The notes under the pieces are model-generated. The model did no database searches, was not told where the DNA came from, and saw only the letters and a list, made by a program, of their open reading frames with translations. Source: Candidatus Poribacteria bacterium WGA-3G (lineage in GTDB: Bacteria > Poribacteria > WGA-4E > WGA-3G). From it: 64,000 bases of DNA. Position 1 is the stretch's first letter. Every line of letters starts with the position of its first letter. Both the position numbers and the translations under genes were made by a program. The stretch is taken from NCBI GenBank assembly GCA_000406005.1, contig ASZN01000001.1:1-64000 (forward strand). The letters are read 5' to 3'. Below, piece by piece: positions 8,281 through 17,463 of the stretch.

Positions 8281-9816
8281 ATGTTACTGTCTCTAATGAT
8301 TTTTATCCCGTTGCTGGGGATGATTGCTGTTTTACTGCTGCCGCGTGAGTCGGAAGAACTCATCAAACGCGTTACGCTCCTTTTTACACTCATTCCACTC
8401 GCACTCGCGGTGTTCTTATTCATCACTTACGATCGATCAACTGCTGGCACGCAGTACGTCCACGGCCCTGTTCCTTGGATTGATGCATTCAATATCCAGT
8501 ATCACATCGGCATCGACGGTCTCAGTGTAACACTACTGCTCCTTACAGCACTCTTGGGGCCGATCTGTGTTATCGCCTCGTGGCGCAATATCGAAAAGGG
8601 TATCAAGGCGTACATGGCACTGTTCCTTTTGCTCGAAACCGGGATGCTCGGATTCTTCGCCGCATTAGACCTATTCCTGTTCTACGTCTTCTTTGAACTG
8701 ACGCTACTACCGATGTACTTCCTTATCGGTATCTGGGGTGGACCGCGTCGTGAATACGCCGCGATTAAGTTCTTCCTCTATACCCTCTTCGGTAGTGTGT
8801 TGATGCTGGTCGCTATGATAGCCGTCTATCTCAATAGCAATATCGTTAACGGAGTGGCTGAAGGCCTGCGAACATTTGATATTCCAACACTCATCACTTT
8901 AGCATCAACACAAGGACACGCACTCGCCGATTCAAACTTCCAAATGTGGGTGTTCGTCGGTTTCTTTATCGGGTTCGCTGTCAAAGTCCCGATCTTCCCG
9001 TTCCATACATGGCTCCCCGACGCACACGTCGAAGCACCGACTGCCATCAGTGTTATCCTCGCTGGTGTCCTCCTAAAAATGGGAACTTATGGATTGGTTC
9101 GAATAAATATGGCGATGTTCCCACAAGGTTTAGACCATTTTACCAACGGGATCGGTTTCTGGGGGAACAGCCTCGCGCTCCTTGGGTTCATTAACATCGT
9201 CTACGGCTCCTTCTGTGCACTCGCACAAACCGACTTTAAGAAATTAGTCGCCTACTCCAGTATCGGACACATGGGGTTCGTTATCTTGGGGCTTGCTGCT
9301 CGAAATTCAGAGGGTATCACCGGTGCAATCCTCCAGATGTTTAACCACGGTGTCATCAGCGCAATGCTTTTCCTACTCGTCGGTGTCCTCTACGATAGAG
9401 CACACCACCGTGAAATCAACGGATTCGGCGGACTCGGCACCAGAATGCCTGTCTACACCGGTATTACGACGCTCGCGTTCATGGCTTCTTTAGGGTTACC
9501 CGGCTTGAGCGGGTTCGTCGGCGAGGCACTCTCCTTGATCGGTGCCTACGGCGAATTCAAGTGGTTGACCATTTTGTCCACAATCGGTATTGTCGTCGGT
9601 GCCGCATACTTCCTCTGGACATTGCAGCGGGTATTCTTAGGAAACCTCAATCCGAAATATGAGGACCTCCCAGAGATCAACGGACGTGAAATTCTGACGC
9701 TGGTACCACTGGCGATCTTAACCATCCTCCTCGGCGTTTGGCCCAACCTCGCCATTGATATGTTCAGAGAATCGGTGACCAACCTCACCAACCTCATAAA
9801 TGGCCTGGCGATATAG
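8281..9816 (+). CDS. nuoM: NADH-quinone oxidoreductase subunit M (NuoM)
   Basis: NuoM is an antiporter-like proton-pumping subunit of the complex I membrane arm. At 511 residues it has the normal length. It contains the helix motif FELTLLPMYFLIGIWGG and the broken-helix region KVPIFPFHTWLPDAHVEAPT with its conserved Lys and Pro. A strong AAGGAGG ribosome binding site lies at 8262-8268. nuoN follows after 15 bases. Confidence 0.97.
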   Translation: MLLSLMIFIPLLGMIAVLLLPRESEELIKRVTLLFTLIPLALAVFLFITYDRSTAGTQYVHGPVPWIDAFNIQYHIGIDGLSVTLLLLTALLGPICVIASWRNIEKGIKAYMALFLLLETGMLGFFAALDLFLFYVFFELTLLPMYFLIGIWGGPRREYAAIKFFLYTLFGSVLMLVAMIAVYLNSNIVNGVAEGLRTFDIPTLITLASTQGHALADSNFQMWVFVGFFIGFAVKVPIFPFHTWLPDAHVEAPTAISVILAGVLLKMGTYGLVRINMAMFPQGLDHFTNGIGFWGNSLALLGFINIVYGSFCALAQTDFKKLVAYSSIGHMGFVILGLAARNSEGITGAILQMFNHGVISAMLFLLVGVLYDRAHHREINGFGGLGTRMPVYTGITTLAFMASLGLPGLSGFVGEALSLIGAYGEFKWLTILSTIGIVVGAAYFLWTLQRVFLGNLNPKYEDLPEINGREILTLVPLAILTILLGVWPNLAIDMFRESVTNLTNLINGLAI

Positions 9817-9831
9817 GAGGTCTGAGAAAGT

Positions 9832-11322
9832 ATGCAACCTTTAAGTAATATTGATAGTCTCCTACATTTCAGTCCAGAAATCTTACTCGTAATTTTCGCC
9901 GCTGCTGTTATCATTCTTGACCTCGTTGTGAAAAATAGGGAGAGCATCGCCGTCGCACACCTCGCGCTCGTCGGATGCCTCTGTACACTCGCCGCCGTTC
10001 TGTTCATACACTTTACCTTCGGTAAAGAAGAACCCGTCTCCCTCTTTTTGGGAATGATCCAGTTGGACGTATTTTCGACCTTCTTCAAGGTACTGCTACT
10101 CCTCGCAACCGCCGCTACGATCCTCTTTTCACTCCGTTCTGAGGAACTTGACGCGAAGTTGAAAGGCGAATACTACGCACTCCTGTTAGCCATCACCTTC
10201 GGTATGTTTCTCATGGCATCGTCAACAAATCTGTTGATGATATTTATCGCCTTGGAGACAGTAAGCCTAACATCCTATATTCTTGCCGGGTTCTTGACGC
10301 ATAGCCCACGATCCAGTGAAGCGGCGTTTAAATACATCACTTATGGTGCAGTCGCATCTGGCACGATGCTTTTCGGACTCTCGCTCCTGTTCGGAATGGC
10401 AGGCACCGGTGATCTGACACAAATCGGTGGACGAATCACCGAACTCCTCGCCTCAGGAGAGGTATCATCGCTCACCGTGCTGATTGCGATCACCTTTGTC
10501 CTGGCAGGCGTAGGCTACAAAATAGCCTCCGTACCGTTTCACATGTGGTCCCCTGACGTTTACGAAGGTGCACCCATCCCGATAACTGCCTTCTTATCTG
10601 TCGCCTCAAAATCTGCCGGATTTGCGCTGTTCATCAGGTTCTTCTATACCGGGTTCGGCTCTACTGGACTGATGCAATCCGTTGACTGGCCCTTCATGTT
10701 AGCGATCGTCTCCGCATTGACGATGACCGTCGGGAACTTCGCTGCACTCCCACAACAAAACGTGAAACGCTTATTGGCATATTCAAGCATCGCACACGGC
10801 GGCTACCTTTTGATGGGCGGTGTGTTGCTCACCTCCGAAGGTGTCGGCGCGATCCTCTTCTATCTCGTCGTCTACCTTTTCATGAACTTAGGCGCATTCT
10901 ATGTCGTCGTCCTCGTCGCGAATGAGATGGGAAGTGAAACGATTGACGGGTACCGTGGACTCGGTTCACGCGCACCATTGGTCGCTATCGCTATGGTCGT
11001 CTTCCTCGCCTCCTTGACTGGGCTGCCACCGCTCGCTGGGTTCTTTGGAAAATGGCTACTCTTCACTGCAGTCCTCGAACAGGGATATTACTGGCTCGCA
11101 CTCGTCGGTTTACTAAACAGCGTGGTCTCCCTCTACTATTACGCTCGTATCTTCAGAGCAATGTATTTTGAAGACGCAGGCGAAGAAACCGATAGCGTCT
11201 CTTTCTCCACCAGCACCTTCGCGCTGTTAAGCGTATTTGTGATTCCCACAATCTTCATCGGATTCCTGAATATCTTCTATACATTCTCGAATATCTCAGT
11301 CTCCGTGATCCCGATGCAGTAG
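9832..11322 (+). CDS. nuoN: NADH-quinone oxidoreductase subunit N (NuoN)
   Basis: NuoN is the third antiporter-like membrane subunit and the last gene of the operon. The 496 residues contain ALETVSLTSYILAGF and YKIASVPFHMWSPDVYEGAP, both characteristic. AGGAGG ends a few bases before the ATG at the nuoM-nuoN junction, indicating coupled translation. No clear terminator follows; the tRNA promoter begins 14 bases after the stop. Confidence 0.97.
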   Translation: MQPLSNIDSLLHFSPEILLVIFAAAVIILDLVVKNRESIAVAHLALVGCLCTLAAVLFIHFTFGKEEPVSLFLGMIQLDVFSTFFKVLLLLATAATILFSLRSEELDAKLKGEYYALLLAITFGMFLMASSTNLLMIFIALETVSLTSYILAGFLTHSPRSSEAAFKYITYGAVASGTMLFGLSLLFGMAGTGDLTQIGGRITELLASGEVSSLTVLIAITFVLAGVGYKIASVPFHMWSPDVYEGAPIPITAFLSVASKSAGFALFIRFFYTGFGSTGLMQSVDWPFMLAIVSALTMTVGNFAALPQQNVKRLLAYSSIAHGGYLLMGGVLLTSEGVGAILFYLVVYLFMNLGAFYVVVLVANEMGSETIDGYRGLGSRAPLVAIAMVVFLASLTGLPPLAGFFGKWLLFTAVLEQGYYWLALVGLLNSVVSLYYYARIFRAMYFEDAGEETDSVSFSTSTFALLSVFVIPTIFIGFLNIFYTFSNISVSVIPMQ

Positions 11323-11335
11323 GTTATTGAAAAAA

Positions 11336-11365
11336 TTGACAAACGCCGTCTATTTAAGGTATACT
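11336..11365 (+). promoter_or_regulatory. Sigma70-type promoter of the tRNA pair
   Basis: TTGACA (11336-11341) and TATACT (11360-11365) are 18 bases apart. The start point would be near 11372, giving a 24-base leader before tRNA-Gln. Confidence 0.75.
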
Positions 11366-11395
11366 TAAACAGAGCGCGCCACAAACGCGTGTTGA

Positions 11396-11466
11396 TGCCC
11401 GGTCGTCTAATGGTAGGACGCATGGCTCTGGACCATGTAGTGAAGGTTCGAGTCCTTCCCGGGCAG
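11396..11466 (+). tRNA. tRNA-Gln (anticodon CUG)
   Basis: A full cloverleaf can be drawn. The acceptor TGCCCGG (11396-11402) pairs with CCGGGCA (11459-11465), with discriminator G. The D arm contains AATGGTAGG. The anticodon stem CATGG/CCATG encloses loop CTCTGGA, giving anticodon CTG. The T arm is GAAGG-TTCGAGT-CCTTC. A U1-A72 first pair is typical of tRNA-Gln. CCA is not encoded. Confidence 0.93.
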
Positions 11467-11488
11467 TTCTTTCTATAACCATTAACAA

Positions 11489-11560
11489 GCCGCTATCGTC
11501 TAGGGGTTAGGACAGATGGTTCTCAGCCATCAAACCGGGGTTCGAATCCCCGTAGCGGTA
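11489..11560 (+). tRNA. tRNA-Glu (anticodon CUC)
   Basis: The acceptor GCCGCTA (11489-11495) pairs with TAGCGGT (11553-11559) with a G-U first pair, followed by discriminator A. The anticodon stem GATGG/CCATC encloses TTCTCAG, giving anticodon CTC. The T arm is CGGGG-TTCGAAT-CCCCG. It lies 22 bases after tRNA-Gln and is probably processed from the same transcript. CCA is not encoded. Confidence 0.93.
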
Positions 11561-11574
11561 TCTTCTCACCCATA

Positions 11575-11605
11575 GGGCGGGATGTTGTTAATCCCGCCCG
11601 TTGTC
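11575..11605 (+). terminator. Strong hairpin after the tRNAs, probable terminator
   Basis: A perfect 9-bp GC-rich stem (GGGCGGGAT 11575-11583, ATCCCGCCC 11591-11599) with a 7-base loop is followed by a moderately T-rich stretch. It lies 15 bases after tRNA-Glu. The U tract is weak, so termination may be partial. Confidence 0.5.
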
Positions 11606-11658
11606 TTGCGTCCCCAAATGCCCGCTGCGTTAAAATCCGACACATTGGAGAAACAAAA

Positions 11659-13722
11659 ATGCACGATACACCGAAGCACACCAACCGCCTCATCCACGAA
11701 ACGAGTCCGTATCTACTCCAACACGCACATAACCCCGTTGACTGGTATCCGTGGGGTGAAGAAGCGTTGACGCATGCCAAACAAGAGCAGAAGCCTATCC
11801 TTCTCAGTATCGGCTATTCCGCATGCCACTGGTGTCACGTCATGGAACGCGAATCCTTTGAAAACGAAGACATCGCAGCGATCATGAACCAACTTTTCAT
11901 CAACATCAAAGTCGATAGAGAAGAACGTCCCGATTTAGATGAAATCTACATGAACGCTGTCCAAATGATGACCCGTCAAGGCGGATGGCCGATGACCGTT
12001 TTCCTCACACCGGACCTCAAACCCTTTTACGGCGGCACCTATTATCCACCCACTGACCGATACGGCAGACCCGGATTCCCTAAAGTGATGGAAGCCGTAG
12101 CAGAGGCATTCAACGACAAAAATGCGCAAGTATTAGAACAGGCTGACCAACTCACAGTGCAGCTCAATCGGATAAGCAACGTCGTCGATCCGCACGAACA
12201 TGAACTCACAGAAGAACTGATGGCAAACGCGTTCCAACACTATCAATCACAATTCGATTCGCAATACGGCGGATTCGGCACTGCCCCCAAATTTCCACCC
12301 AGCATGGGGTTACCTTTTCTCCTCCGCTATTGGCACCACAGCGGCAACGCCAACGCCTTAGAGATGGTAGAACTCACCTTAGAAAAAATGGCACGCGGCG
12401 GCATGTACGACCAACTCGGCGGCGGTTTCCATCGCTACTCCACCGATGCACACTGGCTCGTCCCACACTTCGAGAAGATGTTGTATGACAACGCCCAACT
12501 CGTCGTCGCCTATTTCGAGGCGTATCAAGCCACGCAAAAACCGTTCTATCACCACATAGCCACCGAAACCCTCGACTACGTGCTCCGTGAGATGTACGAC
12601 GCAGAAAACGGCGGTTTCTACTCCACACAAGATGCCGACAGCGAAGGCGTAGAAGGCAAATTCTTCGTCTGGGAACCCAACGATGTCGAAGACATCATCG
12701 GCGAAGAGAACGCCGAAATCTTCTGTGAGTACTACGACATCACGCCACAAGGTAACTTTGAAGGCGAAAACATTCTTCACGTCCAAGTACCACCTGACAT
12801 CTTTGCCCGAAAGCTGCAAATGGAACTTGAAGACCTGGAGACTCTCCTCGCAGACGCGAGACAGAAACTCTTTGAAGAGAGAGAAAAGCGGATCAAACCT
12901 GGACTCGACGACAAAATTCTAACAAGTTGGAACGGCATCATGATCCGCGGCATGGCGATGGGGTACCAACTCACTGGTAAACCTGAATACCTTGAGGCGT
13001 GTAAGAAATCCGCCGAATTCGTCCTGACGACGCTATCGCAAGACAACGGTCTCCTCTTACGTACCTATCGCGCCGGTAAAAGCCATCTCAACGCCTATCT
13101 TGAAGATTACGCCTACTTCATTGCCGGATTAGTCGCGCTCTACGAAGCCAGTTTTGAACCGCGCTGGCTCACCGAAGCAGAACGCCTCGCACACATCATG
13201 ATAGACCAGTTCGGAGACGACGCAGGCGACGGCTTCTTCTTCACCGGTAAAGCGCACGAAGTGCTGATCGTCCAATCCAAATCCGCCTACGACGGTGCCA
13301 CGCCTTCTGGAGCATCCATGGCGATCCACAGTCTGTTACGTCTCGCCAAACACCTCGACAACCCCGAATTCCACGACAAAGCCGTTGAAACCTTGAAACT
13401 CTACTTCCGCCAGATGGAAGCGATGCCTTCAGGTTCCGGGCAATTGCTCTGTGAATTAGCGTTCCTGCTGTCCACTCCCAAGGAAATCGCCATCGTCGGC
13501 AAGAAAGGCGATCCAAAAACAGAAACGATTTTGACGGCATTACACGGCATCTATCAACCCCACAAAATCGTCGCCTCAAGCGAATCAGCAGACGGACAGA
13601 CGTTACCGCTTCTCACCGGCAAAACCCAAGTTGACGACACCGCAACCGCGTACGTCTGCGAAAACTACACCTGCCAAGCACCAACGACAGATATTGACGC
13701 GTTTGTAGAGTTGCTGCAATAA
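11659..13722 (+). CDS. YyaL/SSP411-type thioredoxin-domain protein (DUF255)
   Basis: The protein joins an N-terminal thioredoxin-fold domain to a C-terminal alpha/alpha-toroid domain, as in bacterial YyaL and human SPATA20. The N-terminal part shows NPVDWYPWGEEA and the redox-type motif C56-H-W-C59-H, then GGWPMTVFLTPD. The toroid part contains HFEKMLYDNAQL and ALEDYA-like segments. Its 687 residues match the family. GGAG lies at 11647-11650 before the ATG. The biochemical role of the family is unsettled, so only a redox or sugar-related function can be suggested. Confidence 0.92.
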   Translation: MHDTPKHTNRLIHETSPYLLQHAHNPVDWYPWGEEALTHAKQEQKPILLSIGYSACHWCHVMERESFENEDIAAIMNQLFINIKVDREERPDLDEIYMNAVQMMTRQGGWPMTVFLTPDLKPFYGGTYYPPTDRYGRPGFPKVMEAVAEAFNDKNAQVLEQADQLTVQLNRISNVVDPHEHELTEELMANAFQHYQSQFDSQYGGFGTAPKFPPSMGLPFLLRYWHHSGNANALEMVELTLEKMARGGMYDQLGGGFHRYSTDAHWLVPHFEKMLYDNAQLVVAYFEAYQATQKPFYHHIATETLDYVLREMYDAENGGFYSTQDADSEGVEGKFFVWEPNDVEDIIGEENAEIFCEYYDITPQGNFEGENILHVQVPPDIFARKLQMELEDLETLLADARQKLFEEREKRIKPGLDDKILTSWNGIMIRGMAMGYQLTGKPEYLEACKKSAEFVLTTLSQDNGLLLRTYRAGKSHLNAYLEDYAYFIAGLVALYEASFEPRWLTEAERLAHIMIDQFGDDAGDGFFFTGKAHEVLIVQSKSAYDGATPSGASMAIHSLLRLAKHLDNPEFHDKAVETLKLYFRQMEAMPSGSGQLLCELAFLLSTPKEIAIVGKKGDPKTETILTALHGIYQPHKIVASSESADGQTLPLLTGKTQVDDTATAYVCENYTCQAPTTDIDAFVELLQ

Positions 13723-13746
13723 CGCACCATAGGTGTCAATTTTAGT

Positions 13747-13866
13747 TAGACTTACGCATGCTGCTCTTTTGTAGCATAGGCTGTTAGCCTGTGCCAAGAG
13801 ACCGTCTGGTTTTTTGGGGAATTCCCATCTAATAGAGCGTGCTAAGGTCAAAACTGTGTAAGTCCT
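13747..13866. mobile_element. 120-bp MITE-like element with terminal inverted repeats (copy 1)
   Basis: The ends TAGACTTACGCA (13747-13758) and TGTGTAAGTCCT (13855-13866) are near-perfect inverted repeats. A second 120-bp copy lies at 58601-58720 and shares its first 30 bases almost exactly plus the right end. The core here is the hairpin CATAGGCT-gtt-AGCCTGTG (13775-13793). The other copy has a different hairpin in the same place. There is no coding capacity, so any movement would need a transposase elsewhere. Confidence 0.75.
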
Positions 13867-13880
13867 ATTAAGAATAACGG

Positions 13881-14507
13881 AATAAGTCGTTTTGGACTTG
13901 GAATTTTACAACTTTTTTTATTCAAAATAATCGATAGGAGTTATTTTGTGTTAAATAAAAACGAAAAAACGCAGATTGTGCGAGATGCTTTGAGTAAGAT
14001 GAATCTAAGAAAGGATGACAACGATCCTGAAAAAGAGGATTTTGTAAACGACCGTGATCTTGCCAGTCAACTTGGAGTAGGCAAGACTACTGTATGGAAC
14101 GTGCGACAGGCATTGATTCAGACAGATGAAAACTATGATGTTGTGTATGCATGGAGATGGTCTGGTGATGATACGTGCGCAAAGATCGGTGTATCTACAC
14201 AGTTTCATCTGTTGAAGTCTCGATTGGATGCAGCTGCAACTTATCACCCTACAGATGACCCGGTATTGATTGGTATCATGAAGTGTCGTACCCGCGAACA
14301 GGCCCTCGACGAGGAATGGGGTTATCTGAACAACCTCTTTGAGCGGACGCGTCCTAATCGTGAGTGGGTAATTATTAACGAGGTGTTTAAGGAAGTAATC
14401 AATGAGGCATTTATATCGGACCCCAGTGAGCTGAAGAAGATGTTTGGGAAACACATAAAAACAGAGAAATCATATAACGAAAATTCTTAAGTCCAAAACG
14501 ACTTATT
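13881..14507. mobile_element. 627-bp unit bounded by perfect 19-bp inverted repeats, carrying one gene
   Basis: AATAAGTCGTTTTGGACTT (13881-13899) is exactly complementary in reverse to 14489-14507. With one gap the similarity continues inward to a shared GAATTTT, for about 28 bases. Between the repeats lies only the GIY-YIG-like gene, whose stop codon falls on the right repeat. This is the architecture of a small mobile or mobilised unit. No direct target duplication is evident. The unit sits 14 bases after a MITE-like element. Confidence 0.6.
13948..14490 (+). CDS. HTH plus T5orf172/GIY-YIG-like protein
   Basis: The 180-residue protein has two recognisable parts. Residues about 37-56 (DLASQLGVGKTTVWNVRQAL) form a helix-turn-helix. 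Residues about 64-150 resemble the T5orf172/MUG113 branch of the GIY-YIG nuclease superfamily, with VVYAWRW, AKIGVST, an Arg in SRLDAAATYHP, a Glu-rich helix (ALDEEWGYL) and the closing PNREWVI. The likely role is a DNA-binding or nicking protein. It starts at GTG behind TAGGAG (13935-13940). The gene looks more AT-rich than its neighbours and is flanked by perfect 19-bp inverted repeats, both signs of transfer. The family call is from pattern only. Confidence 0.6.
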   Translation: MLNKNEKTQIVRDALSKMNLRKDDNDPEKEDFVNDRDLASQLGVGKTTVWNVRQALIQTDENYDVVYAWRWSGDDTCAKIGVSTQFHLLKSRLDAAATYHPTDDPVLIGIMKCRTREQALDEEWGYLNNLFERTRPNREWVIINEVFKEVINEAFISDPSELKKMFGKHIKTEKSYNENS

Positions 14508-14555
14508 GCTAAAAACAATAACCGTCTCAGACCAAGGGCCGGTAGGTACGGTTTT

Positions 14556-14588
14556 GCGGCGGACTTGCCAAATGGGCCCTGCATTCCC
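14556..14588. repeat. Dispersed ~32-bp word (GCGGCG-ACTCGCCCAAATG type), copy 1
   Basis: The sequence GCGGCGGACTTGCCAAATGG and the bases after it (to GCATTC) recur with few changes at 17833-17864 and, inverted, at 26887-26914. All three copies are intergenic. In this 206-base gap before the res gene nothing else but a promoter is visible. Confidence 0.6.
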
Positions 14589-14624
14589 AACCTCGCCACT
14601 TAAGCGCGCTTTCCCATATTTGGC

Positions 14625-14653
14625 TTGTAATTCCAGTCTGTTTTTGATACAAT
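14625..14653 (+). promoter_or_regulatory. Probable promoter of the restriction subunit gene
   Basis: TTGTAA (14625-14630) and TACAAT (14648-14653) are exactly 17 bases apart and lie 43 bases before the res ATG. The -35 matches consensus at 4 of 6 positions and the -10 at 5 of 6. Confidence 0.5.
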
Positions 14654-14696
14654 ACAGCCACGAAAAACAGAAATCCATAAAAAACAACTGGCAATC

Positions 14697-17381
14697 ATGG
14701 CTTTACATCCCGACTTTCCTGAATCTCCCTATGCAATCATTGATCCATCAGTCCGTTGGCTTCCAGATCAATCACTGCTGTTCGATTTAGGCTACGGAAT
14801 GCTACTACCGCCACTCGTACAAAAGATTCGTGAGCAAGTCAAAACATGGCGAGATGACAACTACAGCGGTGCCTCCGCAACAAGCAAAGCACTCCTCAAT
14901 TGGTGGTTTAATACTCGGCACCTACAAGAACAGTCTGACAACACAGTGAGCGAGTTTCGGTATTACTTCGCGCAACGTGAGGCAATCGAAACTATCATCT
15001 ACCTATACGATGCCGTCAAGGTAAAAGATGAATTCGATCTGATGCGTTTTGACAGTTCCGGTGCTCTCTCAGCAAATATGTTTGACGAAAACTGGCGGCG
15101 GTTTGTCATAAAAATGGCGACCGGTACAGGGAAAACAAAGGTGATCAGCCTTGCCATCGCGTGGAGTTTCTTTCACAAACTGTATGAATCCGACTCCGAA
15201 CTTTCCCGAAACTTCCTCGTTATTGCACCCAATATTATTGTGTTAGACCGACTCTATCACGATTTTAAAGGTTTAGAGATTTTCCTTAAAAAAGACCCAG
15301 TACTGCCCGATAACGGTTTTGAGGGGCACGATTGGCGAAACGATTTTCAACTCACGTTGCACCGCCAGGACGAGGTACGTACCGTCCGTCCCACCGGCAA
15401 TATCTTTCTCACCAATATCCACCGCGTCTATTCCAGCGATCAATCTCCGCCATTACCCGATGACGAAAATAGTATGGACTACTTCTTGGGTAAGAAACCG
15501 ACGGGAGCAACAACGGATTCTAAAGTGGATCTCGGAGACATCGTCCGCGATATTGACGAACTGATGATCCTCAACGATGAGGCACATCACGTCCACGACC
15601 CCAAACTGGCGTGGTTCAAATCTATTGAGGATATTCATAACCGTCTCCTGCAGAAAGGCAGCGAGTTGGCGTTGCAAGTAGATGTAACAGCTACGCCAAA
15701 GCATAACAATGGAGCGATTTTCGTACAGACAGTCTCGGATTATCCCCTCGTAGAGGCGATTTCGCAAAATGTCGTCAAACACCCTGTCCTACCCAATGCC
15801 GAGAGCAGAGCGAAACTTGCTGAACGACAGAGCGTGAAGTACACTGAGAAATATGCAGACTACCTTGAACTGGGCGTTATCGAGTGGCGCAAAGCAGCCG
15901 AAGAACATGAAAAAATGGGGAAGAAAGCCATCTTGTTTGTAATGACCGACAATACCCAGAACTGCGACGAAGTAGCAGCGTCCCTCGAAAACCTGCATCC
16001 TGCTCTCAAAGATGCCGTACTGGTGATTCATACCAACAAAAGTGGTGAAATCTCTGAAGCGAAATCCAGCAAGAAGCAAGCAGAATTGGAGAAACTCCGT
16101 AAACAGGCGAATGAAATTGATTCGCTGGACAGTCCATATAAGGCTATCGTGTCCGTCCTAATGCTCAAAGAAGGATGGGATGTCAAGAATGTAACGACTA
16201 TTGTCGGGCTGCGCGCGTATTCGGCTAAACCCAATATCTTACCGGAGCAGACGTTGGGGCGCGGACTGCGTCTGATGTACGCCGGGACCGCGGAGGAGAC
16301 GGTGAGCGTTATCGGTACTGAGGCCTTCATGGAATTTGTTGAATCCATTAAATCGGAAGGGGTCGAGTTGGAACGCCAACCCATGGGCGCAGGCACGAAA
16401 CCGAAAGCACCCATCGTCATTGAAGTGGATAAAACGAATGTGAACAAAGATATTGACGCACTTGATATTGAAATCCCGATACTCACGCGCCGCATCTACC
16501 GCGAGTACACGAACCTAACAGGCTTGGACGTTACACAACTCGATTTTTCTCCTGTAACCTATCAGGCGTTTGGCGAATCGGAAATACGGGAAATTGTGTT
16601 TAAGGACATGACAACAGGCGAGGTCACACACACCACGGTAATGGATAGTAACGGAGTCGCAGACTACCGCAGCGTAGTCGGCTATTTTGCCGAAACCATC
16701 CGCAAGGACTTGCGGCTTGTCAGCGGCTACGATGTCTTGTATGGAAAGGTTAAAGATTTCGTCCAGCACCAACTCTTTGGTGAGACAGTGATGTTAGAGG
16801 ATCCGAATACCCTACAAAATCTGTCGGAACTCCCTGCCACAAAAACCGTCATGGAAACCTTCAAATACGCCATCAACGACCTCACGATACAAGACAGAGG
16901 CGATGCAGAGCTGAGCGAGACAACGCGGGCCCAAGACGCACGCCCCTTTATGGTGAAAGAGCAGGAGTCCGTGATTCCCCAAAAATCTGTATTCAACAGA
17001 ATCACCGGCGATAGCCATTTTGAATTGGAGTTTGCCGCATTTCTCGAAAACTGCTCCGATGTCGTCTCCCATGTCAAAAACCACCCTGGGATGCATTTCA
17101 AACTCGATTATGTCAACGCCGATGGCGACATTTCTAACTACTATCCTGATTTCCTTGTTAAATTGACAGATGCACGCGTGGTTGTTGTAGAGACGAAAGG
17201 CAGAGAAGATCTGGATGTCCCACGCAAGATGCAACGCCTATCCCAATGGTGTGAAGACGCGAACAAAACTACGTTAGACGTTGATTATGACTTTGTCTAT
17301 GTGGATCAAGAGAGTTTTGACGTATACGGACCTCAAACCTTTCAGCAACTGCTTGACGGCTTCACGGAATACAAGACCTAA
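14697..17381 (+). CDS. Type III restriction enzyme Res subunit (SF2 helicase-nuclease)
   Basis: This 894-residue protein couples ATP-driven DNA translocation to cleavage and normally needs a Mod partner for target recognition. The Walker A motif MATGTGKTKV is at about 140-149. The DEAH box appears as ILNDEAHH at about 290-298. Later helicase motifs include KEGWDVKNVTTIVGLR and EQTLGRGLR. The C-terminus has a PD-(D/E)XK nuclease pattern, YYPDF (about 814-818) then VVVETKG (about 827-835). The length fits the family. The matching mod gene is 3 kb downstream at 20389, with three other genes between; in typical type III systems mod and res are adjacent, mod first. Confidence 0.9.
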   Translation: MALHPDFPESPYAIIDPSVRWLPDQSLLFDLGYGMLLPPLVQKIREQVKTWRDDNYSGASATSKALLNWWFNTRHLQEQSDNTVSEFRYYFAQREAIETIIYLYDAVKVKDEFDLMRFDSSGALSANMFDENWRRFVIKMATGTGKTKVISLAIAWSFFHKLYESDSELSRNFLVIAPNIIVLDRLYHDFKGLEIFLKKDPVLPDNGFEGHDWRNDFQLTLHRQDEVRTVRPTGNIFLTNIHRVYSSDQSPPLPDDENSMDYFLGKKPTGATTDSKVDLGDIVRDIDELMILNDEAHHVHDPKLAWFKSIEDIHNRLLQKGSELALQVDVTATPKHNNGAIFVQTVSDYPLVEAISQNVVKHPVLPNAESRAKLAERQSVKYTEKYADYLELGVIEWRKAAEEHEKMGKKAILFVMTDNTQNCDEVAASLENLHPALKDAVLVIHTNKSGEISEAKSSKKQAELEKLRKQANEIDSLDSPYKAIVSVLMLKEGWDVKNVTTIVGLRAYSAKPNILPEQTLGRGLRLMYAGTAEETVSVIGTEAFMEFVESIKSEGVELERQPMGAGTKPKAPIVIEVDKTNVNKDIDALDIEIPILTRRIYREYTNLTGLDVTQLDFSPVTYQAFGESEIREIVFKDMTTGEVTHTTVMDSNGVADYRSVVGYFAETIRKDLRLVSGYDVLYGKVKDFVQHQLFGETVMLEDPNTLQNLSELPATKTVMETFKYAINDLTIQDRGDAELSETTRAQDARPFMVKEQESVIPQKSVFNRITGDSHFELEFAAFLENCSDVVSHVKNHPGMHFKLDYVNADGDISNYYPDFLVKLTDARVVVVETKGREDLDVPRKMQRLSQWCEDANKTTLDVDYDFVYVDQESFDVYGPQTFQQLLDGFTEYKT

Positions 17382-17463
17382 CACGCATTTATGGGGTAGG
17401 AGCAATCTCCCGATCACAACGGGTGTGTAAAGTTTTTGACGCACGCTAAAGAAAAATACCGCC

